A DNA stretch of 27,544 nucleotides from JAOUEA01 sp035249905 (lineage in GTDB: Bacteria > Actinomycetota > UBA4738 > HRBIN12), in assembly GCA_035249905.1 (NCBI GenBank), contig DATFFT010000047.1:1-27544 (forward strand), given 5' to 3'. The notes beneath the pieces are model-generated. The model was not told where the DNA came from, did not search any database, and saw nothing but the letters and a program-made list of their open reading frames with translations. Both the position numbers and the translations under genes were made by a program. Below, one piece after another: positions 1-7,755 of the stretch. Positions within the stretch are counted from its first letter, which is position 1. Each line of letters begins with the position of its first letter.

Positions 1-280
1 GGAGTCGCGACCCCCACGCGGGCATCACGAGGTCGAGCGCGGCGACACCGGCGGCCGCGAGGTAGACGACCACGAGCGTGATGAAGACGCCGCCGAGCGC
101 GAAGGCACCGATGCCGAAGGCGCGTTCGGAGATCGCCTCGGTCACCTCGATCTTCGCCAACGCGACCTCCTGCCGGAACAGCCGCGTGAGGCCGTCGACC
201 ACGCTTCGCATCAGCTCCGGGATCGAGCGGTGTTCGCTCAGCGCGCTGCGCGGCGCACCCTCGGGCGGTTGAACGTGCAT
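1..280 (-). CDS. Holin-X-like membrane protein (DUF1469/Phage_holin_3_6 type), partial
   Basis: The 93 visible residues match the layout of the actinobacterial 'phage holin family' proteins (PF07332). There is a short polar N-terminus, then an amphipathic stretch at about residues 22-48 containing LTRLFRQEVALAKIEV. A first membrane segment follows at about residues 52-75 (GIGAFALGGVFITLVVVYLA), and a second hydrophobic stretch begins near the window edge. The ATG at 280 is preceded by a clear AGGAGAGG ribosome binding site. Despite the family name, these proteins are common chromosomal genes of unknown role, and nothing nearby is phage-like. The C-terminus, including the rest of the second hydrophobic hairpin, lies outside the window. 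The gene lies 98 bases downstream of the ArsR-type gene on the same strand and could be co-transcribed with it. Confidence 0.8.
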   Translation of the reverse strand, partial: MHVQPPEGAPRSALSEHRSIPELMRSVVDGLTRLFRQEVALAKIEVTEAISERAFGIGAFALGGVFITLVVVYLAAAGVAALDLVMPAWGSRL

Positions 281-300
281 GTCCCCTCTCCTCTCGATAC

Positions 301-318
301 CGAGGTGGGAGCACCTCG
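301..318 (-). promoter_or_regulatory. Hairpin in the leader of the holin-like gene
   Basis: CGAGGTG at 301-307 and CACCTCG at 312-318 form a perfect 7-bp stem with a 4-base loop. It lies just upstream of the holin-like gene's ribosome binding site, between that gene and the ArsR-type gene. It could attenuate read-through or stabilise RNA. There is no T-tract, so calling it a terminator is not justified. Confidence 0.3.
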
Positions 319-378
319 AGGGCGCTCCTCGTGTGGCGACATCGTCGCAGGAGGACCGGATCGGCGCGGTCGAGCGGC

Positions 379-1389
379 TCAGCCCAGCAGGTCGAGCAGC
401 CGCCGGCCGCTGGCGGTCAGCTCGGAGTACACCTCGCGGCCCTGACGTCGGGCGTCGACCACGCCGGAGCGTCGGAGCACACCGAGCTGCTGGGAGACCG
501 CGGCCGGGGTGAGGTGCAGCCGTTGTGCGAGCTCGCTCGTCGTCATCGGCACGTTCAGCACACGCATGATGTCGGCGCGCGTGCCACCGATCAGGTCGTC
601 CATCGCTCCGTCACCGCGCACGTCCTCGGGCTCGTCCCAGAGCTCCGCGATGCCCCTGGGGGAGTAGGACAACGTGGGCTGCAGGTCCGAGTCGACCAGC
701 ACCGCGATTCCCGGCCAGTCGAACACCGCCGGGATCAGCACGAGCCCTCGGCCCTTGGGATCGATCTCCTCGTCGTGCTGCTTGTCGACCACCAGGGTCT
801 GATCCGACCACGACATGGAAGGGTGCAGATCGGCGAAGAGCAGCTCCGCGCCCCCGAGCGCGAGCTGGCGGGCACGATAGGTCACGTCGGCCTCGTGCAA
901 CGATCTGATGCGGGGCCAGTGCTGCTCGATCGTGAGCTTCCAGTACTCACGCATCTGCTCCACGAGCCTCGGCACGTACGGGGCGGGGTCCTCGAGGATC
1001 TCCTGGGTGAGCGCGGGCACCTCGGCACCCTGCATCGATCCGATCATGTGCTCCAGCTCGGTGCGGATGCGGGCCGGATCGGTCTCAGCGACCTGCTCCA
1101 GCTCCTCCTCGAACTGGGGGAACGGCGTCTCTGGCGGGGGCGTGAGGAAGTCGGGGATGTAGCAGTGGAGGGTGGAGCTCAGGCCGGCGGGCGGGACGAC
1201 GGCGAACAGGATCGCGAGGTCGTGCCCCTCGATCGCCTTCCGGGCCTCCTGCACCCACGGAAGGTGCAGCGCGTGCTTCGAGGGGTCGCGCATGGGCTTG
1301 TAGAGGCTCATGCCGAGCTCCCAGATGGGGGAGAAAGCGAACCTGGTCTCGGCCAGGTCGTCGCTCGAGAGGCGGATGTTGATCGGCAT
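379..1389 (-). CDS. ArsR/SmtB-type transcriptional regulator with N-terminal DUF5937-like domain
   Basis: The protein has 336 residues. The last 80 or so form a winged helix-turn-helix of the ArsR class: GTRADIMRVL, then TTSELAQRLHLTPAAVSQQL as the recognition region, then a wing ending in LDLLG. The first 250 or so residues start IRLSSDDLAETRFAFSPIWE and resemble the actinobacterial DUF5937 domain found fused to ArsR-type domains; its ligand is unknown. No cysteine pair of the classic metal-sensing type is visible in the recognition helix, so metal sensing should not be assumed. The ATG at 1389 has no strong ribosome site, but a promoter with a good -35 and -10 lies just upstream. It is transcribed away from the small gene at 1497, a typical arrangement for an autoregulated repressor and its target. 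Confidence 0.85.
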   Translation of the reverse strand: MPINIRLSSDDLAETRFAFSPIWELGMSLYKPMRDPSKHALHLPWVQEARKAIEGHDLAILFAVVPPAGLSSTLHCYIPDFLTPPPETPFPQFEEELEQVAETDPARIRTELEHMIGSMQGAEVPALTQEILEDPAPYVPRLVEQMREYWKLTIEQHWPRIRSLHEADVTYRARQLALGGAELLFADLHPSMSWSDQTLVVDKQHDEEIDPKGRGLVLIPAVFDWPGIAVLVDSDLQPTLSYSPRGIAELWDEPEDVRGDGAMDDLIGGTRADIMRVLNVPMTTSELAQRLHLTPAAVSQQLGVLRRSGVVDARRQGREVYSELTASGRRLLDLLG

Positions 1390-1401
1390 CGCTTTCGAGA
1401 T

Positions 1402-1430
1402 AGCTTAAATGCTTCCGCGAGGGAAGGCAA
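1402..1430 (-). promoter_or_regulatory. Promoter of the ArsR/DUF5937 gene
   Basis: On the minus strand TTGCCT (1430-1425) and TAAGCT (1407-1402) are separated by exactly 17 bases, close to the sigma-70 class layout. The transcript would start near 1395, a few bases before the ATG at 1389. Confidence 0.5.
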
Positions 1431-1452
1431 GCCCGTATCCTGCGCCTTGAAA

Positions 1453-1473
1453 CGTTGTAGGAAACGCTACAGG
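1453..1473 (+). promoter_or_regulatory. Inverted and direct repeat, candidate operator
   Basis: TGTAG (1456-1460) and CTACA (1467-1471) form a perfect 5-base inverted repeat around GAAACG. The stretch also reads as two imperfect 12-base direct repeats beginning GAAACG (1450 and 1461; 9 of 12 bases agree). It lies between the divergent ArsR-type gene and the 48-residue gene, downstream of a possible -35 TTGAAA (1447-1452). Its position and symmetry suit an ArsR-type operator. Binding is inferred. Confidence 0.4.
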
Positions 1474-1496
1474 GACCCGGAAGAAGGAGGTGCAGG

Positions 1497-1643
1497 ATGA
1501 TCCTCGGTTGGACCGACGATCTGTTCCGCTCACGGGAGGTCGAGCTGCGGGACGCCAGCGAGCGCCTCCGCACCGGACGTCGACGGGTGCATCGCCTCCG
1601 CAAGGATGCCTCACCCGAACGGCGCCCTCGCCGCGAGCGCTGA
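1497..1643 (+). CDS. Small arginine-rich hypothetical protein (48 aa)
   Basis: I do not recognise this protein. The ATG at 1497 has a near-perfect ribosome binding site, AAGGAGG at 1484-1490, with 6 bases between it and the start. The product begins MILGWTDDLFRSREVEL, continues as a charged, probably helical segment and ends in an arginine-rich tail (ERRPRRER). No cysteine, signal peptide or membrane segment is visible. It is divergent from the ArsR/DUF5937 regulator, shares its intergenic region with a candidate operator, and is followed by a strong GC hairpin at 1682-1716. These three points together support a real transcription unit. With only 48 codons, coding bias alone cannot prove translation. 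Confidence 0.5.
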   Translation: MILGWTDDLFRSREVELRDASERLRTGRRRVHRLRKDASPERRPRRER

Positions 1644-1681
1644 ACGTCTGTCGGCCGCTCGGTCGGCAGCGACAACGGTGG

Positions 1682-1716
1682 GGCCGGGGCACGTCGCTCA
1701 CCACGACGCCCCGGCC
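1682..1716. terminator. GC-rich hairpin between convergent genes
   Basis: GGCCGGGGC (1682-1690) pairs with GCCCCGGCC (1708-1716). An inner GTCG/CGAC stem (1693-1696 and 1704-1707) closes a 7-base loop. The hairpin lies between the ends of the convergent small gene (1643) and membrane protein gene (1851), where a bidirectional terminator is expected. Only a weak T-rich stretch (ttctctc) follows. The remainder of 1644-1850 holds no gene that I can support. Confidence 0.5.
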
Positions 1717-1850
1717 TCGGCCGTTCTCTCACGAGACCGATGACCAACGCATGAAGGCGGTTCACCGCTCGGTGTTCTGCTCGAGTGGATGCTGGCGACA
1801 CCATTATCGATGTCGGAACGGTCCAGAGTCCGCGCGGGTGGACCGAACAC

Positions 1851-2519
1851 TTAGCCCACAGCAGGAGCTGCCCCGGTGCGAGACTCGGGCGGGTTCGAGA
1901 GCAACCGAACCACCCCGAACAGCGTGGCGACGAGGGCGACCCCCGCGACGGCCTCCAAGGTCGAGATCGAGTCGCTCGAGCATCCGGCTTCGTTGGTCCC
2001 CGGGGGAGCGTCGATCGAGATGGACGCGCCGTTCACGAACCTATCGGCGACCAGTCGAACCGACTCGCCCGTCATCGAGTTCGTGGCCCAGCAGATGGGA
2101 TCATCGCGTGCGAACAGCGCCACGAACGCCGCGCTTCCGAGGATCACGGCGACGAGCGCCGCCGCGATCGATCTCGCTGGCCAGCTGCCCCGCATCTGTC
2201 CCGCGGCGACGAAGAAGAGCACCCCGGGGACCACGAAGACGAGCCCGATGAGTGACATCAGCGTCACGAACGCCAGCCCCACGTCCAGAACCCCGGCAGC
2301 GACCAGCAGTGAGGGTCGACCGCGGAGGCCGAGGAGCGCGAGCAGGGCAGGCACGGCGAACACCACCGCGAACGCGACATTCCCCGGGACCTCTGCGGAC
2401 CGCTCGATGGGCTCGACGTTGACGGAACGGAGGGTCGCCATGGCGACCGCAAGTGCGAAGGAGAGACCGATCCCGACGACGGCGGTCTGAGGAGCGGTAG
2501 TGCGAAACGTCACGACCAC
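1851..2519 (-). CDS. Six-segment integral membrane protein of unknown function
   Basis: The product has 222 residues and is not a family I recognise. Hydrophobic stretches fall at roughly residues 11-30, 46-64, 70-88, 90-107, 116-136 and 186-206. The long loop between the last two (about residues 137-185) carries two cysteines (in PICWAT and AGCSSD) that could form a disulfide outside the cell. I chose the GTG at 2519 because GGAGG lies 5 bases upstream. An ATG at 2537 would add six residues but is itself part of a TAGGAT -10 box (2541-2536), so it is unlikely to be in the transcript. The gene follows isocitrate dehydrogenase by 83 bases on the same strand, apparently with its own promoter. 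Confidence 0.65.
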   Translation of the reverse strand: MVVTFRTTAPQTAVVGIGLSFALAVAMATLRSVNVEPIERSAEVPGNVAFAVVFAVPALLALLGLRGRPSLLVAAGVLDVGLAFVTLMSLIGLVFVVPGVLFFVAAGQMRGSWPARSIAAALVAVILGSAAFVALFARDDPICWATNSMTGESVRLVADRFVNGASISIDAPPGTNEAGCSSDSISTLEAVAGVALVATLFGVVRLLSNPPESRTGAAPAVG

Positions 2520-2602
2520 GACTGCCTCCGACGTCATCCTAGTCCGGCATTGGATCGGAGGAAGAACGGCGTGACTCGTCACCCCCGGCTGTCGAGGCTG
2601 GC

Positions 2603-4063
2603 CTAGTTCTCGCCCTGGTCGCGCGTGAAGCCGAGCTCCCCATCGAACTCCATGAGCTTCTCGATGTGCATCCAGGTGTGCCGGCGTGAGATACGCGCCA
2701 ACAGCTGGTGCACGTCCTCGTCCCAGAGGTCGCCGGGGTTCTCGCGGATGATGAACCGGCATCGCCAGTGGTCGAGCGTGTCGGTGATCGCGCCGGTCGG
2801 CGGGTAGACCTTGGTTCCGCGGCTCGAGATCATCTTCAGCTCGAGCCGGGTGCCCTGGGCGAGCTCGCTGAGCGACCTGCCGAGCTCGTCGGCCGAGAGC
2901 GGCGACTCCACGAACACGTCGAGGCCCACGACGTTCCGCTCGGCGGGCTTCACGTAATCGGGGTCGGCCGAGAGCACGGGCAGCTCGAGCGGCTTGACCT
3001 CGCGCACGGTCCAGTTCTCCGTCTTCTTCCCGAGGTTCCCGATGATCGCCTCGGTGTAATCGGTGGTCGGGGTGCCTCGGTCGTAGCCGAGCACGTCGCC
3101 GGTGAGCGTGCCCGACTCGAGCGTCACGAAGACCGCATGCTCGATCGCCGACGCCTGGTCGAAGAGGCCGAGGTAGCGCAGCATCAGCACCGCGGACAGG
3201 ATCACCGCGGTCGGGTTGATCACGTTCTTGCCCGCGTATTTCGGGGCGGAGCCGTGCACCGCCTCGAAGATCGCGACCTCGTTGCCGATGTTGGCGCTCG
3301 GTGCGAACCCCAGCCCGCCGATCAGGGCGCTCGACAGGTCGCTCAGGATGTCGCCGTTCATGTTCGTCGTGACGATCACGTCGTACTGCTCCGGGCGCTT
3401 CACGAGCTGGTGGGCCGCGTTGTCGACGATCACGTGCCAGGACTCGATGTCGGGGTAGTCGGGGGCGACCGACTCGAACACGCGCTTCAGCGTGCCCTCG
3501 CTCAGCTTCATGATGTTCGCCTTCGTGGCGCAGGCGACGGTGGGGCGGCCCTCGCTGCGCGCGTACTCGAACGCGAAGCGCGAGATCTTCTCCGAGCCCT
3601 TGACGCTGATCAGCTTCAGGGCCTGGGCGACCCCCGGCGTCTGCATGTACTCGATGCCGGCGTAGAGGTCCTCCACGTTCTCGCGGACCATCACCATGTC
3701 GATGCCCCGGCCCGAGTACGGGGTGATGACGCCGGGCATCTCACGGACCGGCCGCACGTTGGCGTAGGTCTCGTAGAGCTTGCGGAGCGTCACGTTGGCG
3801 CTCTTCTCGCCGAAGCCCACGGGTGTCTCGAGCGGGCCCTTCAGCGCGACGCGCGTGCTCGCGATCGAGTCCATCGTCTCCTGGGGCACGCCGGAGGCGA
3901 CCCCTCGCTTGAAGACCTCGGCCCCCGCCTCGGCCTCCTGCCAGTCGATCGGCGCGCCGGCGGCGTCGACGATGGCCCGGGTCGCAGCGACGACCTCGGG
4001 ACCGATGCCGTCGCCGGGGATGATCGTGACGGGGATGCGGGCTGGTACCTCGTTGTCGCTCAC
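2603..4063 (-). CDS. icd: Isocitrate dehydrogenase, NADP-type
   Basis: The enzyme oxidatively decarboxylates isocitrate to 2-oxoglutarate in the TCA cycle. Visible family features include the N-terminal PVTIIPGDGIGPEV, the substrate-binding SANVTLRKLYETYANVRP loop, and the metal-site region MNGDILSDLSSALIGGLG. HGSAPKYAGKNVINPTA follows, with the Lys-Tyr pair that in this family favours NADP over NAD. At 486 residues it is longer than the E. coli enzyme (416). It has the extra C-terminal domain (NVVGLDVFVESPLSADELG onward) seen in Thermus- and Rickettsia-type enzymes. I chose the GTG at 4063: GAGGAGG lies 4 bases upstream. The alternative ATG at 4099 overlaps the TACCAT -10 box (4103-4098). 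The gene is divergent from the first phosphoesterase. Confidence 0.92.
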   Translation of the reverse strand: MSDNEVPARIPVTIIPGDGIGPEVVAATRAIVDAAGAPIDWQEAEAGAEVFKRGVASGVPQETMDSIASTRVALKGPLETPVGFGEKSANVTLRKLYETYANVRPVREMPGVITPYSGRGIDMVMVRENVEDLYAGIEYMQTPGVAQALKLISVKGSEKISRFAFEYARSEGRPTVACATKANIMKLSEGTLKRVFESVAPDYPDIESWHVIVDNAAHQLVKRPEQYDVIVTTNMNGDILSDLSSALIGGLGFAPSANIGNEVAIFEAVHGSAPKYAGKNVINPTAVILSAVLMLRYLGLFDQASAIEHAVFVTLESGTLTGDVLGYDRGTPTTDYTEAIIGNLGKKTENWTVREVKPLELPVLSADPDYVKPAERNVVGLDVFVESPLSADELGRSLSELAQGTRLELKMISSRGTKVYPPTGAITDTLDHWRCRFIIRENPGDLWDEDVHQLLARISRRHTWMHIEKLMEFDGELGFTRDQGEN

Positions 4064-4097
4064 GCGGCCTCCTCGCGGATCGTGTCGATGACGTGTC

Positions 4098-4103
4098 ATG
4101 GTA
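4098..4103 (-). promoter_or_regulatory. -10 box of icd
   Basis: TACCAT on the minus strand would start a transcript near 4091, giving a leader of about 28 bases that contains GAGGAGG. This places an upstream ATG (4099) inside the promoter and argues for the GTG start at 4063. Confidence 0.4.
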
Positions 4104-4137
4104 GCGGCGCCGATCCGGCCGGCGACACGGGCTTCGA

Positions 4138-4143
4138 TAGCAT
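4138..4143 (+). promoter_or_regulatory. -10 box of the first phosphoesterase gene (leaderless)
   Basis: TAGCAT lies 7 bases before the ATG at 4151, and no ribosome binding site is present. The spacing puts the transcript start at or next to the start codon. Confidence 0.45.
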
Positions 4144-4150
4144 CCCGGCC

Positions 4151-5791
4151 ATGAGCCGATCGAGGGTCGGGGCCGTCGGGCTCCTCACGGTCGTCGCGGG
4201 GCTGATCGCGGTCGCGTGCACCAGCGGCGAGGCGACGCTCGCGCCGTCCCCGGCATCGTCATCGGATCCGCCGGCGTCGCCGAGTGCGTCGGTCGCGGCC
4301 GAGCCCGCCGACTCGGGATGGATCGAGCCGACCGACGTGCTGGGAGCGCCGGGACTCGTGAGCGATCCCGATCCCGCGCTCGCGCCCAAGGGCGTGGACC
4401 GCCGGCCGCTGCGTCGGCCGCCGGAGCTGCAGCCGTCCGCCGACCGGTCGCGTCCGTTCGATCCCGCCGCGGGCATCATGAACCTCGACCACCTGGTGTT
4501 CATCGTGATGGAGAACCGGTCGTTCGATCACTACTTCGGCACGTTCCCCGGGGCGGACGGCATCCCGATGGATGCGAACGGACGCCCGACGGTCTGCCTC
4601 ACCGATCCCGAGCGACCGGGCACGTGCCATCGCCCCTACCACGACACGGACTTCTTCGACCAGGGTGGGCCGCACGGCGAGGCCGGCAGCGCGGCGACGA
4701 TCAACGGCGGGGAGATGGACGGCGCCGTCACCGCGCTGCGCACGATCGGCAACGGCTGCATGAAGCACCCCGACGAGGCGCCGTGTCCGCGGGCGGTCGA
4801 CGGGCCGCAGGGCCAGCCCGACGTCATGGGCTACCACACGGCCGAAGAGCTCCCGATCTACTGGGAGTACGCGGAGACGTTCACGTTGCACGACCGCATG
4901 TTCGCACCGACCGACTCGTGGACCCTGCCGGCGCACCTGTTCATGATCTCGGCCTGGTCGGCCACCTGCTCGGATCTGAACGACCCGATGTCGTGCACCT
5001 CGGACCAGAAGTTCCCCGGCGGCGTCTGGGCCGACGAGCCCGCAGACATCTGGCTGCCGAAGATGGGGGAGCCTCGACCCTACGTGTGGGCGCCGATCAC
5101 GTGGCTGCTCTACAAGGCGGGAGTGACCTGGGGCTACTACGTGGGCGAGGGCACCTGCGTGGCGCCGCCCTGCGAGCACCTCGAGGGCATCCTCACGGCG
5201 CCGGTGCAGAATCCGCTGCCCGGGTTCACGGCGACGGCGGCGACCGGACAGCTCGACAACATCAGGCCGAACACGGAGTTCCTGCGTGACGCTCGCAACG
5301 GCGACCTGCCGAGCGTGTCGTGGTTCATGCCCGTGCAGGGCAAGAGCGAGCATCCGCCGGACTCGGTCGAGGTCGGGCAGGCCTACGTGGCGAGGGCGAT
5401 CAATGCGGTGATGGAGGGTCCCGAGGAGCAGTGGCTGCGCACGGCGATCTTCCTCACCTGGGACGACTGGGGCGGCTTCTACGATCACGTGCTGCCGCCG
5501 GTCGTCGACGAGAACGGCTGGGGACTGCGGGTGCCGTCGATGGTGATCAGCCCGTGGGCGAAGCCCGGCTTCATCGGCCACCAGACACTCAGCTACGACG
5601 CCTACCTGAAGCTCATCGAGGATCGGTTCCTCGGCGGTGAACGTCTCGACCCCGAGACCGACGGATGGCCGGACTCCCGTCCGACCGTGCGCGAAGAGGT
5701 GAAGGAGCTCGGCGACCTGGCGTCGGACTTCGACTTCGCCCAGGAACCGTTACCGCCGCTCGTGCTCGACCCCTGGCCGTTGCGGGACTGA
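4151..5791 (+). CDS. Secreted phosphoesterase lipoprotein (phospholipase C / acid phosphatase family, PF04185), copy 1
   Basis: The product has 546 residues. The N-terminus has a positive start (MSRSR), a hydrophobic core and a probable lipobox, IAVAC, with Cys at about residue 23. A Ser/Pro/Ala-rich linker follows to about residue 65. The protein is therefore probably anchored to the outside of the membrane. The catalytic domain opens with NLDHLVFIVMENRSFDHYFG, the PF04185 signature; Glu121 and Asn122 are candidate metal ligands. Other marks are FAPTDSWTLPAHLF near residue 251 and WDDWGGFYDHV with Asp438 and Asp439, the second metal-binding pair. The substrate cannot be told from sequence: phospholipids, phosphoprotein or other phosphomonoesters are possible. 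The start is set by the signal peptide; the long open frame upstream is antisense to icd. A close paralogue follows 71 bases downstream. Confidence 0.88.
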   Translation: MSRSRVGAVGLLTVVAGLIAVACTSGEATLAPSPASSSDPPASPSASVAAEPADSGWIEPTDVLGAPGLVSDPDPALAPKGVDRRPLRRPPELQPSADRSRPFDPAAGIMNLDHLVFIVMENRSFDHYFGTFPGADGIPMDANGRPTVCLTDPERPGTCHRPYHDTDFFDQGGPHGEAGSAATINGGEMDGAVTALRTIGNGCMKHPDEAPCPRAVDGPQGQPDVMGYHTAEELPIYWEYAETFTLHDRMFAPTDSWTLPAHLFMISAWSATCSDLNDPMSCTSDQKFPGGVWADEPADIWLPKMGEPRPYVWAPITWLLYKAGVTWGYYVGEGTCVAPPCEHLEGILTAPVQNPLPGFTATAATGQLDNIRPNTEFLRDARNGDLPSVSWFMPVQGKSEHPPDSVEVGQAYVARAINAVMEGPEEQWLRTAIFLTWDDWGGFYDHVLPPVVDENGWGLRVPSMVISPWAKPGFIGHQTLSYDAYLKLIEDRFLGGERLDPETDGWPDSRPTVREEVKELGDLASDFDFAQEPLPPLVLDPWPLRD

Positions 5792-5847
5792 GGATCGTGG
5801 CGCGGAGCCGATCGGCGCCCGCTGCGGGTCGCGTACCCCGGCCGGGC

Positions 5848-5853
5848 TACGAT
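5848..5853 (+). promoter_or_regulatory. -10 box of the second phosphoesterase gene
   Basis: TACGAT lies 9 bases before the ATG at 5863 without a ribosome binding site between. This suggests a leaderless or nearly leaderless transcript separate from that of the first copy. Confidence 0.35.
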
Positions 5854-5862
5854 TCCACCATC

Positions 5863-7500
5863 ATGGCCCGAGCCAACGTCGCACGTTCGGTCCGTCTTCG
5901 GCTCACGGCGTCGCTCGTCTGCGCCGGCCTGGTGGCCGCGGCGTGCGTGACCTCGAGCGCGGGCCCTTCCCCCGAGCCGGACGACGGAGCGGCGCGTTCA
6001 TCGCCGCCCGTCTCGCCGGCGACCGTCCCCGCGGGCGAGCTGCCGCTGCCGTTCCTCGTGCCCGATCGTTTCCCGGTCGCGCCCGAGCGGGCGCCGCTCG
6101 GCGTCGATCTCCGACCGCTGCGATCCCCGCCGTCGCCCGAACCGGTCGCGGACCCCTTCCGGCCGTTCGACCCGGCGGCCGGGATCATGAACCTCGACCA
6201 TCTGGTCTTCGTCGTGCAGGAGAACCGATCGTTCGACCACTACTTCGGCACGTTCCCCGGTGCCGACGGCATCCCGATGGACGAGCGGGGTGAGCCGACG
6301 GTCTGCGCCCCCGAGCCGGGGCGGGAGATCTGTCACCGGCCGTATCACGACCGTGACGTCTACGACGCCGGGGGCCCGCACGGCGAGCTCGCCTCGGCCG
6401 TCTCCATCGCCGACGGCCGCATGAACGGGTTCGTGCGAGCGCTGCGGATCAAGGGGAACGGATGCGAGAAGGATCCCACCGTGCCGCCGTGCCCGAGGAC
6501 GAGCTCGGGTCCCGACGGTGCCCGTAGGCCAGACGTCATGGGCTACCACACCGCCCGTGAGATCCCGAATTACTGGGCGTATGCCCGCGCCTACACCCTG
6601 CACGACCGGATGTTCGCCCCGACCGACTCCTGGACGTTGCCCGCCCACCTGTTCCTGGTCTCCGCCTGGTCGGCCAAGTGCCGTGTGCCCGACGACCCGA
6701 TGGCGTGCGTGTCCTTCCAGCGGAACCCGGGACGCCGGCCCGGGCTCCAGACGAGGAACTGGACGCCCGACGCCGGGGAGCCGCTGCCGTACATCTGGGC
6801 CGACATCACGTGGCTGCTCTATCAGGCCGGCGTCTCGTGGGGGTACTTCGTCGGGCCGGGCAGCTGCGTCGTGGCTCCCTGCGAGGACTTCGAGGCCACC
6901 GAGACGCGGGCGGTGCAGAATCCGCTCCCCGGGTTCCGCACGGTCGATGTGACCGGGCAGCTCGACAACGTGCTGCCGAACACGGACTTCTTCGAGGCTG
7001 CCCGGGACGGCACGCTGCCGAGCGTCTCGTGGGTGATGCCGACGGAAGGTCTCGCCGAGCACCCGCCCCACTCGATCGCCGACGGCCAGGCGTGGGTGAC
7101 CGACGTGGTCAACGCGGTGATGCAGGGCCCGCAGGAGCAGTGGCTGCGCACGGCGATCTTCATCACGTGGGACGACTGGGGTGGCTTCTACGATCACATG
7201 CTACCTCCCGTGATCGACGAGAACGGCTGGGGCCTGCGGGTTCCCTCGTTCGTGATCAGTCCCTGGGCGAAGCCGGGCTTCATCGACCACCAGACGCTCA
7301 GCTTCGATGCCTACCTCAAGCTGATCGAGGATCGCTTCCTCGGTGGTGAACGCCTCGACCCCGACGCCGACGGGTGGCCCGACGCCCGCCCGACGGTCCG
7401 CGAGGAGGTCGAGGAGCTGGGCGATCTCGCCGGCAACTTCGACTTCACGCAGCAGCCCCTGCCGCCGCTCGTGCTCGACCCCTACCCGAGGGAGGGCTGA
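5863..7500 (+). CDS. Secreted phosphoesterase lipoprotein (PF04185), copy 2
   Basis: The product has 545 residues and is closely similar to the preceding protein along its whole catalytic length. It shares NLDHLVFVVQENRSFDHYFG, the APTDSWTLPAHLF segment, a WDDWGGFYDHMLPPVIDENG stretch and the C-terminal PTVREEVEELGDLA. The signal peptide and linker are poorly conserved between the copies. Here the hydrophobic core ends LVAAACVTSS, a probable lipobox. The same candidate metal ligands are present (Glu-Asn in QENRS, Asp-Asp in TWDDWGG). In the middle, copy 2 has a different insert (RNPGRRPGLQTRNWTPD) where copy 1 has KFPGGVWADEPADIWLP, which may bear on substrate choice. The pair looks like a tandem duplication. 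The tRNA-Gln gene lies 16 bases beyond the stop on the opposite strand. Confidence 0.88.
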   Translation: MARANVARSVRLRLTASLVCAGLVAAACVTSSAGPSPEPDDGAARSSPPVSPATVPAGELPLPFLVPDRFPVAPERAPLGVDLRPLRSPPSPEPVADPFRPFDPAAGIMNLDHLVFVVQENRSFDHYFGTFPGADGIPMDERGEPTVCAPEPGREICHRPYHDRDVYDAGGPHGELASAVSIADGRMNGFVRALRIKGNGCEKDPTVPPCPRTSSGPDGARRPDVMGYHTAREIPNYWAYARAYTLHDRMFAPTDSWTLPAHLFLVSAWSAKCRVPDDPMACVSFQRNPGRRPGLQTRNWTPDAGEPLPYIWADITWLLYQAGVSWGYFVGPGSCVVAPCEDFEATETRAVQNPLPGFRTVDVTGQLDNVLPNTDFFEAARDGTLPSVSWVMPTEGLAEHPPHSIADGQAWVTDVVNAVMQGPQEQWLRTAIFITWDDWGGFYDHMLPPVIDENGWGLRVPSFVISPWAKPGFIDHQTLSFDAYLKLIEDRFLGGERLDPDADGWPDARPTVREEVEELGDLAGNFDFTQQPLPPLVLDPYPREG

Positions 7501-7516
7501 CGTGGAGATCGATCCG

Positions 7517-7587
7517 CTGGGGCGCAAGGATTCGAACCTCGACTAACAGGGCCAGAACCTGTCGTGCTGCCATTACACCACGCCCCA
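7517..7587 (-). tRNA. tRNA-Gln (anticodon CTG)
   Basis: On the minus strand the acceptor arms TGGGGCG and CGCCCCA pair over 7 bases with discriminator G. The D-arm carries GTGTAATGGCAGCAC. The anticodon stem ACAGG/CCTGT encloses the loop TTCTGGC, giving anticodon CTG. The T-arm is CGAGG-TTCGAAT-CCTTG. The U1-A72 pair is typical of glutamine tRNAs. CCA is not encoded. The length without CCA is 71 bases. Confidence 0.95.
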
Positions 7588-7600
7588 GGGTGCTCACGGC

Positions 7601-7606
7601 ATGCTA
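7601..7606 (-). promoter_or_regulatory. -10 box of tRNA-Gln
   Basis: TAGCAT on the minus strand lies 13 bases before the mature 5' end, leaving a short 5' leader of about 7 bases for RNase P. No convincing -35 was found at the usual distance. Confidence 0.4.
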
Positions 7607-7686
7607 TCAAGCGGCCGCGTATCGCCCGGGAGGAGGGTCGTCCGGCCACGCGGTTTGCGGCGCAAGCCCGCTCGGCGGCGAGGGGT

Positions 7687-7716
7687 TTGACCCGTGAGGG
7701 TCGACGGGAATACGGT
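7687..7716 (+). promoter_or_regulatory. Promoter of the HU gene with an inverted repeat in the spacer
   Basis: TTGACC (7687-7692) and TACGGT (7711-7716) are 18 bases apart. GACCC-GTGA-GGGTC (7689-7702) is a perfect 5-base inverted repeat that overlaps the -35 box, so a bound protein would block RNA polymerase. Confidence 0.5.
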
Positions 7717-7755
7717 GTCACGTCAGGAAACCCTTGCCCGACGGAGGGAGCTGCC

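Noticed and set aside
1..280. Prophage signature suggested by the holin-type name
   Set aside because: This family is widespread on actinobacterial chromosomes, and no other phage gene, integrase or attachment site is visible.
2708..4150. Long open plus-strand frame running through icd into the first phosphoesterase
   Set aside because: It is antisense to a clearly conserved isocitrate dehydrogenase and reads as low-complexity Arg/Gly/Val/Asp protein; the signal peptide sets the real start at 4151.
7517..7600. Integration site at the tRNA-Gln 3' end
   Set aside because: No integrase and no repeated copy of the tRNA end was seen within the window.
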